Positions 1 to 5,107 of a DNA stretch of 5,107 nucleotides are shown here, one piece after another. The stretch's first letter is position 1, and each line of letters starts with the position of its first letter. The position numbers and the translations under genes were made by a program. Source of the stretch: Candidatus Kaiserbacteria bacterium (GTDB taxonomy: Bacteria > Patescibacteriota > Minisyncoccia > Phycocordibacterales > UBA918); contig QKBW01000007.1 in the NCBI GenBank assembly GCA_003245875.1, forward strand, positions 1-5,107, read 5' to 3'. Under the pieces are notes generated by a model. That model searched no databases and was not told where the DNA came from. It saw only the letters and a list, made by a program, of their open reading frames with translations.

Positions 1-2271
1 GCGTAGGTAGCGACCGGATTTACTCTCGTACACATTGATCATCTTCTTGGTCTTGGGATGTACGCCAACCTCTTTTACTAGGGATTCACCCTTACGGAGT
101 TTCTTTGGCTCTTTGAGTATTTCCAAAGCACGTTCCAGTGTGATGGTATACGGGTCGTCATCACCCTTCAGAGAACGAAAATCGCCAGCGTGTCCAATGT
201 ATGGACCGTACTGACCAATGTTGGCAATGATCGGCTCGGTGGTATCCGGGTGAAGACCAAGCTCTCGTGGTAACTGTAAGAGCTTTACCGCGTGCTCAAG
301 GGTTACATCCGCAGGCTTCATATCTTTGGGCAAGCTTGCACGCTTTGGTTTTGGTGCTTTCTTATCTCCTTTTTCTGGTGTTTTGCCAAGCTGTACATAC
401 GGGCCAAAACGACCATTTAATACGTAAATATCCTCACCGGTTTCGGGGTGTGTACCGATTGGTTCATCATCTTTTATCTCGCTGCCGTCAATGAGGCGCG
501 CGCCATTGCAGTCTGGAAAGCGCTCACATGAAAGGAATGTACCATTTTTGCCGAGCTTTTTAACCATCTTGGCACCACAAAGTGGACAAGGGAATTCCTC
601 GGGACCCGGTCCCAGGTTGGTGAGCTTCTCTATATCTTCTTTGTCAGCAACTGCTTTTTGGAATGGCGCATAAAAGTCAGATAGTGTTTTGGTATAGGTA
701 CGGTCGCCGGTGGCGATTTCATCAAGCTCGTTCTCCATTTCGCTCGTGAAGTCATCACTGATGTAATTGGCAAAATGATCCTCAAGAAATGAGGAAACCA
801 CATCGCCGGTGTCGGTTGGGATAAGGGTGCGACCTTCCTTTAGTACATAGCCGCGGTCGGTCAGCGTTTGCATGATACTGGCGTAAGTAGACGGGCGACC
901 GATGCCACGTTTTTCCAACTCCTTGATCAGTCCTGCTTCTGAATAACGATTAGGTGGCAGTGTTTCTTTATCGTCAATGACCAGTTGCTTAAGAGTCAAC
1001 GCGTCACCGGAAGAAAGATGCGGCACTTCGGTGTCTTCACCTCGAGCTGATGGGTCAGCGACTAACCAGCCGGGAAAAAGTACACGAGAACCATTGACTG
1101 CAAAATCAGGAATCATTTCCTGGCTATCAACAATGTTGGCAAGGAGTTTGCTGCGCTGCAATTTCGCATCACTCATTTGTGAGGCAACCGTGCGTGACCA
1201 GATCAATTCGTACAGGGCTTTCTGGTCGGCAGTAGCGCCGGCACTGCGAATTGCAGCATTGGTCGGACGAATCGCTTCATGTGCCTCTTGCGCGGATTTG
1301 CTTTTGGTTTTGTATTGGCGGGGGGTTAAATACTCCTTACCATATTCTTTTGAAATGAGAGCAACTAGTTGCTTCTGTGCGACAGTGCTTAACGTCAAGC
1401 TGTCGGTACGCATGTACGTGATGTGACCAGCCTCGTAGAGTTTTTGCGCCGCGCCCATGGTACGAGAAGGCGAGAAACCAAGACGGGTTGAGGCAGTCTG
1501 TTGGAGGGTTGAGGTAGTGAAGGGTGGGCGCGGCGCACGTTTTGCTTCACTTTCTTTAAGAGCCGTGATGGTCCAATTGTGGGTTTCTCCCAGTTGTTTG
1601 ATTTGTTCCGCTTCCTTTTTCTCTTTTGGTTCTTCCGTACAGGTAAACGGAATGACTGTCTTACCCGAGGCGAGGTCGGCTGTTAAGACATAGTATGCTT
1701 CCGGAACAAATGCACGTATCTCTCGTTCGCGCTCCATCACAATGCGCAGTGCAGGTGATTGTACGCGGCCAGCAGAAAGACCGTAGCGAACCTTCTTCCA
1801 AATCAATCCGGATAGATCATAGCCAACCAAACGGTCGAGTACGCGACGCGCCTCCTGCGCCTCTTTTAGGTTTTGGTCGATTTCACGCGGATGCTCGATT
1901 GCATCTTTGACAGCACCTTCGGTGATCTCGTTGAAGGTGACACGTTTGAGGTTTTTGTTGGCACTTTTTAGAAGCTCAGCGACGTGCCACGCAATCGCCT
2001 CTCCTTCGCGGTCGGGGTCGGATGCGAGCAAAACTTCGTCGGCACTTTTAGCAGCCTTACATAAGTCAGCAATCACCTTTTCCTTACCTGGTGACACAAT
2101 ATAATGTGGCACAAAACCACCGTCGATATCGACAGCATCTTTGTTGCTCTTTGGGAGGTCGCGCACGTGGCCGATCGAAGATTTGACCGTATAGCCAGCG
2201 CCCAAATATTTTTCAATAGTCTTGGCTTTGGCCGGTGACTCAACGATGACCAGGGTCTTTTTGTTACTCAT
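1..2271 (-). CDS. topA: DNA topoisomerase I (type IA), C-terminus cut by window edge
   Basis: Type IA topoisomerase, which relaxes negative supercoils by transient cleavage of one strand through a 5'-phosphotyrosine. The frame is open for 757 codons from the ATG to the left edge, and the C-terminus lies outside. Residues 7-15 read LVIVESPAK, the Toprim start with catalytic Glu11. DPDREGE at 85-91 supplies the acidic Mg2+ ligands. YGLSAGRVQSPAL is at 163-175. ITYMRTDS at 284-291 contains the active-site Tyr286 and Arg288. AQEAHEAIRPT is at 327-337 and IGRPSTYA at 457-464. One C4 zinc finger follows (Cys562, Cys565, Cys582, Cys588), then at least three topoisomerase C-terminal repeats from about residue 603 (cores GRFGPYV, GQYGPYI and a looser SGRYLR). 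The start is fixed by an in-frame TAG three codons upstream and by the conserved N-terminus. No Shine-Dalgarno lies within reach; the nearest, GAGG, is 20 nt away. It sits 36 bp after dprA on the same strand and is probably cotranscribed. All catalytic residues are present. The family call is secure. Confidence 0.98.
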   Translation of the reverse strand, partial: MSNKKTLVIVESPAKAKTIEKYLGAGYTVKSSIGHVRDLPKSNKDAVDIDGGFVPHYIVSPGKEKVIADLCKAAKSADEVLLASDPDREGEAIAWHVAELLKSANKNLKRVTFNEITEGAVKDAIEHPREIDQNLKEAQEARRVLDRLVGYDLSGLIWKKVRYGLSAGRVQSPALRIVMEREREIRAFVPEAYYVLTADLASGKTVIPFTCTEEPKEKKEAEQIKQLGETHNWTITALKESEAKRAPRPPFTTSTLQQTASTRLGFSPSRTMGAAQKLYEAGHITYMRTDSLTLSTVAQKQLVALISKEYGKEYLTPRQYKTKSKSAQEAHEAIRPTNAAIRSAGATADQKALYELIWSRTVASQMSDAKLQRSKLLANIVDSQEMIPDFAVNGSRVLFPGWLVADPSARGEDTEVPHLSSGDALTLKQLVIDDKETLPPNRYSEAGLIKELEKRGIGRPSTYASIMQTLTDRGYVLKEGRTLIPTDTGDVVSSFLEDHFANYISDDFTSEMENELDEIATGDRTYTKTLSDFYAPFQKAVADKEDIEKLTNLGPGPEEFPCPLCGAKMVKKLGKNGTFLSCERFPDCNGARLIDGSEIKDDEPIGTHPETGEDIYVLNGRFGPYVQLGKTPEKGDKKAPKPKRASLPKDMKPADVTLEHAVKLLQLPRELGLHPDTTEPIIANIGQYGPYIGHAGDFRSLKGDDDPYTITLERALEILKEPKKLRKGESLVKEVGVHPKTKKMINVYESKSGRYLR

Positions 2272-2311
2272 AGTGTGCTACACAAATACTACCTCAATGA
2301 CAGTCTGTCAA
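2272..2311 (-). promoter_or_regulatory. Possible topA promoter at the end of dprA
   Basis: A perfect TTGACA -35 hexamer (2306-2311) straddles the dprA stop codon. A 17-nt spacer leads to TATTTG (2283-2288), which matches only three of six -10 positions. TAGTAT (2286-2291) is a better hexamer, but its 14-nt spacing is too short. If the 17-nt pairing is real, transcription would begin about 5 nt before the topA ATG. The weak -10 makes this tentative, and readthrough from dprA alone could express topA. Confidence 0.25.
2298..2310. promoter_or_regulatory. 13-bp perfect inverted repeat between dprA and topA
   Basis: TGACAG-T-CTGTCA is a perfect dyad with 6-bp arms about one central base. It overlaps the dprA stop codon and the candidate topA -35. 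It could be an operator for a dimeric repressor. As RNA it would fold only into a weak hairpin with a 5-bp stem and 3-nt loop and no U tract, so it does not look like a terminator. A 13-bp palindrome can also arise by chance, and no regulator is visible nearby. Confidence 0.25.
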
Positions 2312-3159
2312 ATAATAGTGCGATAGAGACCCTCTCGTTCTTCGATGATACCGGAAAGCTCTAGTTCCATAAGGCGGGCCATAATGGCAGGTGCCGACTC
2401 ACCACTGTGGGTGATAATCTCATCGAGCTGGTGGGGTTCTTGAAGGTAGGTCACGAGTGGGTCGGGTGATGAGGTGGCGGTGTGCTCGGCTGATATATTT
2501 TTGGTGAGTGAAAGTAGATCGATGATATCGCCAGGTTCGGTCACCGGTGTAGCACCGAGTTTCAGAAACTGATGTACTCCGCGACTGTTGTTGGAAAATA
2601 TATTGCCGGGAACAACAAGAAGCTCACGATTATAATCGGCCGCTAAGCGGGCGGTGATAAGGGTGCCGCTTTGCTCGGCAGCCTCAATAAGAAGCGTGGC
2701 TGGTGCGATACCGCAGACTAAGCGATTACGTTGTGGGAAAGTCCAGCTGGCAGCAATTTGATCGTCTGGCAATTCACTCATCAGGCCTCCGCCAGCCTCG
2801 AGTATCTTTCGCGCCAAGCCACGGTTGCGAGCGGGATAGAGGACCTTATCAGAAAGACCGCTACCGGGGATGGCAAGCGTGTAAAGGTTGGCGGCAAGAG
2901 CGGCTTCATGTGCCAGACCATCAATGCCGATCGCCATACCGGAAACGATGCCAATGTTATAGCCACGCAAACCACCAATGAAGTGGGAGACAGCCTGTGC
3001 GCCATAAGTAGTGTATCGACGGGAGCCGACGACGGCGAGAAGGGGAAGCGTTGGGTCGGGGAGGTTGCCACGAAGACGCAGGGTCTTCGGCGGCTGCGGA
3101 ATTTCCCGCAACAGCGGAGGGAATTCCGCAGCCGCAAGCTCGCGAACAGGAAAGGACAT
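2308..3159 (-). CDS. dprA: DNA-processing protein DprA (Smf), 283 aa, no SAM domain
   Basis: DprA binds incoming single-stranded DNA in the cytoplasm during natural transformation and loads RecA on it. The Rossmann-like domain runs from about residue 25 to 215. Its family motifs are AVVGSRRYTTYG (42-53), SGMAIGIDGLAHEAAL (73-88), PGSGL (98-102) with YPARNRGLA (108-116), FPQRNRLV (141-148), EQSGTLITARLA (162-173), VVPG (182-185) and FLKLGATPV (198-206). A linker of about 20 residues leads to a C-terminal winged-helix domain (about 233-282, ending EREGLYRTI). At 283 residues it lacks the N-terminal SAM/helical domain of the pneumococcal and Haemophilus proteins. This is not a start-site error: an in-frame TAG lies eight codons upstream, and the next Met (74) is inside the fold. 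There is no Shine-Dalgarno; the ATG lies 6 nt after a consensus -10. The stop is TGA. topA follows after 36 bp. Ser103 stands where Asp is usual in the GxGxD-type loop, a minor variation. Confidence 0.97.
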   Translation of the reverse strand: MSFPVRELAAAEFPPLLREIPQPPKTLRLRGNLPDPTLPLLAVVGSRRYTTYGAQAVSHFIGGLRGYNIGIVSGMAIGIDGLAHEAALAANLYTLAIPGSGLSDKVLYPARNRGLARKILEAGGGLMSELPDDQIAASWTFPQRNRLVCGIAPATLLIEAAEQSGTLITARLAADYNRELLVVPGNIFSNNSRGVHQFLKLGATPVTEPGDIIDLLSLTKNISAEHTATSSPDPLVTYLQEPHQLDEIITHSGESAPAIMARLMELELSGIIEEREGLYRTII

Positions 3160-3165
3160 TTTTAG

Positions 3166-3174
3166 ATTATAGCA
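3166..3174 (-). promoter_or_regulatory. Extended -10 promoter of dprA, placed for a leaderless mRNA
   Basis: TGC followed by TATAAT is a consensus extended -10 element. Only six bases (CTAAAA) separate it from the dprA ATG, so transcription starting about 7 nt downstream would begin at or within a base or two of the start codon. No -35 is recognisable: at 17-nt spacing the hexamer is CAATAT, lying on the terminator of the upstream gene. Extended -10 promoters often do without a -35. The placement, together with the missing Shine-Dalgarno, supports a leaderless transcript that probably continues into topA. Confidence 0.6.
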
Positions 3175-3184
3175 TTTGGTCTAT

Positions 3185-3216
3185 AAAAATATTGCCCCGT
3201 TCATTGTCGGGGCAAT
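3185..3216 (-). terminator. Rho-independent terminator of the unknown gene
   Basis: On the minus strand a perfect 9-bp stem (ATTGCCCCG with CGGGGCAAT) closes an 8-nt loop (ACAATGAA), followed by A and five Ts. The stem begins at the base directly after the TAA stop of the upstream gene. This is a textbook intrinsic terminator and should insulate dprA from readthrough. On the plus strand the stem is followed by ATTTAGTG, a poor U tract, so it looks one-directional. Confidence 0.88.
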
Positions 3217-3717
3217 TTAGTGATTGATGTATTGGGGTCTCGATGGAATACCATAAAAGGATTTCCCAACGATTGCTTCCTCAAGCAGACCAAGTGTTCG
3301 TGGGTCTTGGATGGCCAAATGGAAAGAGTCGTTCCTTGTTTCCTTGATGATTCTTTCTCGACGAGCTAGTGACATTGGCCCGGCGTTTCTTAGCCGCCTT
3401 TTAAGCTCAGTGTCGAAAATTGACCTGAGCCGTGAATTGTGGCCAGCCAGTTTTTCCCAGTTATCCATGACAGATTTTCGCAAGACTCTATTTGCGTAGG
3501 TAAGTATTTCTTGCCACATCAGAGTCTGGTAGTCTGGCCATTGATATTGAAGACCGGGTTTATATGCTTGTAGGCGTCGAAAGAACGTTTGTCGGTATTT
3601 TGTCGCCGACTTGATCTGATCTTGAGTGAACAACCGTCCTTTTGGAAAGTCGGCTGTTCCTTTTGCGTAATGTTGCAACTCCATGGGGAGCTGCCACTCA
3701 GGTATTTTGTAGCTCAT
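3217..3717 (-). CDS. Uncharacterised basic, aromatic-rich protein, 166 aa
   Basis: I do not recognise the family. The ATG at 3717 (MSYKIPEWQL) is preferred because GGGGAG sits 6 nt before it. An in-frame ATG at 3735 and TTG at 3738 would add 6 or 7 residues but would place that site inside the gene. The protein is basic (28 Lys/Arg against 16 Asp/Glu) and rich in aromatics (4 Trp, 9 Tyr, 7 Phe). It has no signal peptide, no hydrophobic membrane segment, no Cys pairs and no Walker motif. Residues 33-130 look mostly helical, with a strongly basic patch at 96-122 (KRRLR at 106-110, ARRER at 118-122), which would suit nucleic-acid or ribosome binding, though this is only inference. The C-terminus is Pro/Gly/Tyr-rich (YGIPSRPQY). 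It has its own promoter signals, ribosome binding site and immediate terminator, so it appears monocistronic and independent of dprA and serS. Reality as a gene is likely; function is unknown. Confidence 0.8.
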   Translation of the reverse strand: MSYKIPEWQLPMELQHYAKGTADFPKGRLFTQDQIKSATKYRQTFFRRLQAYKPGLQYQWPDYQTLMWQEILTYANRVLRKSVMDNWEKLAGHNSRLRSIFDTELKRRLRNAGPMSLARRERIIKETRNDSFHLAIQDPRTLGLLEEAIVGKSFYGIPSRPQYINH

Positions 3718-3723
3718 GACTTG

Positions 3724-3729
3724 CTCCCC
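3724..3729 (-). promoter_or_regulatory. Shine-Dalgarno site that fixes the start of the unknown gene
   Basis: GGGGAG lies 6 nt (CAAGTC) before the ATG at 3715-3717. It is the only strong ribosome binding site among the four genes, and it selects this ATG over the in-frame ATG at 3735 and TTG at 3738. It also implies that the host ribosome keeps a normal anti-Shine-Dalgarno sequence. Confidence 0.8.
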
Positions 3730-3748
3730 AGTCATCAATTCATCCTAG

Positions 3749-3780
3749 TTTATAGAACCACTTCTTGATTTGCTTGTCAA
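3749..3780 (-). promoter_or_regulatory. Candidate promoter of the unknown gene
   Basis: The minus strand has a perfect TTGACA (3775-3780) and a TATAAA (3749-3754, five of six -10 positions), but the spacer is 20 nt, longer than the usual 16-18. Pairing at 17 nt gives only TTCTAT. An A/T-rich tract precedes the -35 and could act as an UP element. A start near 3742 would give a leader of about 25 nt containing the Shine-Dalgarno site. The hexamers are good but the spacing is poor. Confidence 0.4.
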
Positions 3781-3809
3781 ATAATTTTTATTTTTATCGT
3801 GATTCTAAT

Positions 3810-3838
3810 TTCACTTTTTTGCTATTTCGTTTTACTAT
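3810..3838 (+). promoter_or_regulatory. Candidate serS promoter, nearly leaderless
   Basis: TTCACT (3810-3815, four of six -35 positions) and TACTAT (3833-3838, four of six -10 positions) are 17 nt apart. The -10 ends 8 nt before the serS ATG, so transcription would begin about 2 nt upstream of the start codon. The upstream stretch is T-rich. There is no Shine-Dalgarno between the -10 and the ATG. The region is shared back to back with the promoter of the unknown gene. Confidence 0.5.
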
Positions 3839-3846
3839 AGCCTCAT

Positions 3847-5106
3847 ATGTTAGACATCAAATTTATTCGGGAGAATTTAGATATTGTTAAACAAGCTGCG
3901 GTCAAGAAGAAGATCAAGATCGATCTGGATCGGTTGGTGACACTTGATGATGAGCGTCGCACGCTTTTAGGGCAGCTCGAAGAAAAGAAGGCCGAGCAGA
4001 ATCAAGTCTCGGGTGATATTGCGAGTGCCGACGAAGCCAAACGCGCAACGCTTATTGAGAGCATGCAAAAGGTAAAAGCCGATGCTCAAGCGATCGAAGA
4101 GAAACTGAAGCCAGTGATGGAAGAGTGGCAGAGTTTGATGCTCCAAGTACCGCAGGTGCCAGACATGACCGTGCCCGACGGTGAGTCTGACGAAGATAAT
4201 GTTGAGTACAGCACGTCGGGCGAAAAGACAAAATTTGATTTCGAGCCGAAGGATCATGTTGAACTCATGACCAAACACAACATGGTCGACTTTGAACGCG
4301 GTGCCAAAGTCCATGGCTTTCGTGGCTACTATTTGCTTAATGACGGCGCTTTGCTTTCATGGGCGATTTGGAACTACGCGCAAGCATTTTTCCTTAAGAA
4401 AGGATTTTCCCCGGTCCTTCCGCCAGCAATTGTTCGCAAGAGTAACCTCTATGGTACCGGCCATCTACCAAATGATGCTGAAGATGTCTATCGCACGCAG
4501 GATGACGATTATCTAATTGGTACGGCCGAGATTCCGGTCATGGCATACTACAGTGACGAGGTTTTGGACCAAAAACAATTTCCGATCAAGTTTCTTGGTT
4601 TTTCACCATGTTTTCGTCGCGAGGCCGGCAGCTACAGCAAAGATGTAAAGGGATTGATTCGTGTGCATGAATTCTTTAAGCTTGAACAGGTGATCTTGTG
4701 TGAGGCAAGTCATGAGGAAAGTGTAAAATGGCACGAGTGGCTCAATCGTAATACCGAAGAGTTTATTGAATCGCTTGGAATTCCATATCGTACTGTATTG
4801 AACTGCGGTGCTGATATTGGCCAGGGGCAGGTGAAGAAGTACGACATCGAGCTCTGGGTACCAAAGGAAGAGAAGTACCGTGAAATTAGCTCAGCTTCTT
4901 ACTTCCATGATTTCCAAACCCGCCGCTTTAATATTCGCTACAAGGACAGTGAGGGGAAGATGCGCTTCGCCCACTCACTTAACTGTACGGCTATTCCAAC
5001 ACCACGTATTTTGGTTTCTCTCATTGAGAACTTTCAGCAAGCAGACGGCTCCATCAAGATCCCTGATGTTTTGGTGCCGTACTTGGGTAAAGATACTATT
5101 GCGTAG
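3847..5106 (+). CDS. serS: Seryl-tRNA synthetase (class II), complete, 419 aa
   Basis: Activates serine with ATP and transfers it to tRNA-Ser (and tRNA-Sec where present) in the cytoplasm. MLDIKFIREN is the typical N-terminus, and an in-frame TAG at 3838-3840 rules out a longer form. Residues about 27-100 form the two-helix coiled-coil arm that grips the long variable arm of tRNA-Ser, with the family signature LDDERR at 33-38. The catalytic domain shows motif 1 (GFSPVLPPAIV, 186-196), the serine-site TAE (226-228), motif 2 (CFRREAGSYSKDVKGLIRVHEF, 255-276, Arg257), EISSASYFHDFQTRR (346-360) and motif 3 (LNCTAIPTPRILVSLIENFQ, from about 378, Arg387), ending in IPDVLVPYLG. Motif 3 reads CTAIPTPR where E. 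coli-type enzymes have GSGLAVGR; the motif arginine is kept. Length is normal for bacterial SerRS (about 420). The stop is TAG, one base before the window edge. The gene is divergent from the unknown gene and lacks a Shine-Dalgarno. All essential motifs are intact. Confidence 0.99.
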   Translation: MLDIKFIRENLDIVKQAAVKKKIKIDLDRLVTLDDERRTLLGQLEEKKAEQNQVSGDIASADEAKRATLIESMQKVKADAQAIEEKLKPVMEEWQSLMLQVPQVPDMTVPDGESDEDNVEYSTSGEKTKFDFEPKDHVELMTKHNMVDFERGAKVHGFRGYYLLNDGALLSWAIWNYAQAFFLKKGFSPVLPPAIVRKSNLYGTGHLPNDAEDVYRTQDDDYLIGTAEIPVMAYYSDEVLDQKQFPIKFLGFSPCFRREAGSYSKDVKGLIRVHEFFKLEQVILCEASHEESVKWHEWLNRNTEEFIESLGIPYRTVLNCGADIGQGQVKKYDIELWVPKEEKYREISSASYFHDFQTRRFNIRYKDSEGKMRFAHSLNCTAIPTPRILVSLIENFQQADGSIKIPDVLVPYLGKDTIA

Positions 5107-5107
5107 C

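Noticed and set aside
1..465. Possible frameshift or degradation in the topA C-terminus, because the third repeat ends SGRYLR instead of GRYGPY
   Set aside because: The frame is continuous codon by codon to base 1, and the first two repeats are well preserved. A looser third repeat is ordinary family variation, cut by the window edge.
977..1426. 149-codon open frame on the plus strand, plus several shorter ones from 267 to 2104
   Set aside because: All lie antisense to topA, which has an unbroken frame with every catalytic motif. Their translations are low-complexity Ser/Leu/Ala-rich and resemble no family.
2731..3165. 144-codon plus-strand frame and a 118-codon minus-strand frame (2781-3137) over dprA
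   Set aside because: They overlap the conserved Rossmann domain of dprA in other frames, have no ribosome binding site and no recognisable motifs.
3718..3846. Riboswitch, T-box or small RNA in the AT-rich region before serS
   Set aside because: No T-box or other stem series is visible, and the predicted serS start of transcription leaves almost no leader to hold one.
3967..4314. 115-codon minus-strand frame inside serS
   Set aside because: It is the antisense of the SerRS coiled-coil arm; its hydrophobic Leu/Phe content is the complement of Lys/Glu-rich codons.
1..5107. tRNA genes, CRISPR repeats, IS ends, toxin-antitoxin pairs or defence genes
   Set aside because: No cloverleaf, spaced direct repeats, terminal inverted repeats or transposase motifs were seen. 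The only unassigned gene stands alone.

Overview
The window holds four protein genes and no RNA genes, mobile elements or CRISPR arrays. Three are recognisable housekeeping or competence genes: topA (DNA topoisomerase I, minus strand, C-terminus cut by the left edge), dprA (DNA-processing protein A, minus strand) and serS (seryl-tRNA synthetase, plus strand, complete, ending one base before the right edge). The fourth, between dprA and serS, encodes a 166-residue basic, aromatic-rich protein that I do not recognise.

The sequence is bacterial. A compact DprA without an N-terminal SAM domain, a SerRS whose motif 3 departs from the E. coli/Bacillus type, short intergenic gaps and missing Shine-Dalgarno sites on three of four genes all fit a Candidate Phyla Radiation (Patescibacteria) genome. 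This is an inference that no single marker here proves. UGA ends dprA, and no UGA interrupts topA, dprA, the small gene or serS, so the standard code is used and the UGA-glycine code of Gracilibacteria/SR1 is not.

Layout from left to right: topA fills 1-2271 on the minus strand. A 36-bp gap separates it from dprA (2308-3159, minus), and the pair reads as a dprA-topA operon, an arrangement common in bacteria. Then come 57 bp holding the terminator of the next gene and the dprA -10 element. The unknown gene (3217-3717, minus) has its own -35/-10, a strong ribosome binding site and a terminator directly after its stop codon. An AT-rich divergent promoter region of about 130 bp (3718-3846) leads to serS (3847-5106, plus). 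No gene-free stretch exceeds 300 bases.

The genes do not form one pathway. TopA relaxes negative supercoils, DprA loads RecA on incoming single-stranded DNA in transformation, and SerRS charges tRNA-Ser. The most notable feature is the contrast in expression signals. dprA and serS, and less clearly topA, have promoter-like elements so close to firmly fixed start codons that their mRNAs would be leaderless or nearly so. The unknown gene instead has a classical leader with a Shine-Dalgarno site. I see no clear evidence of a new multi-gene system.
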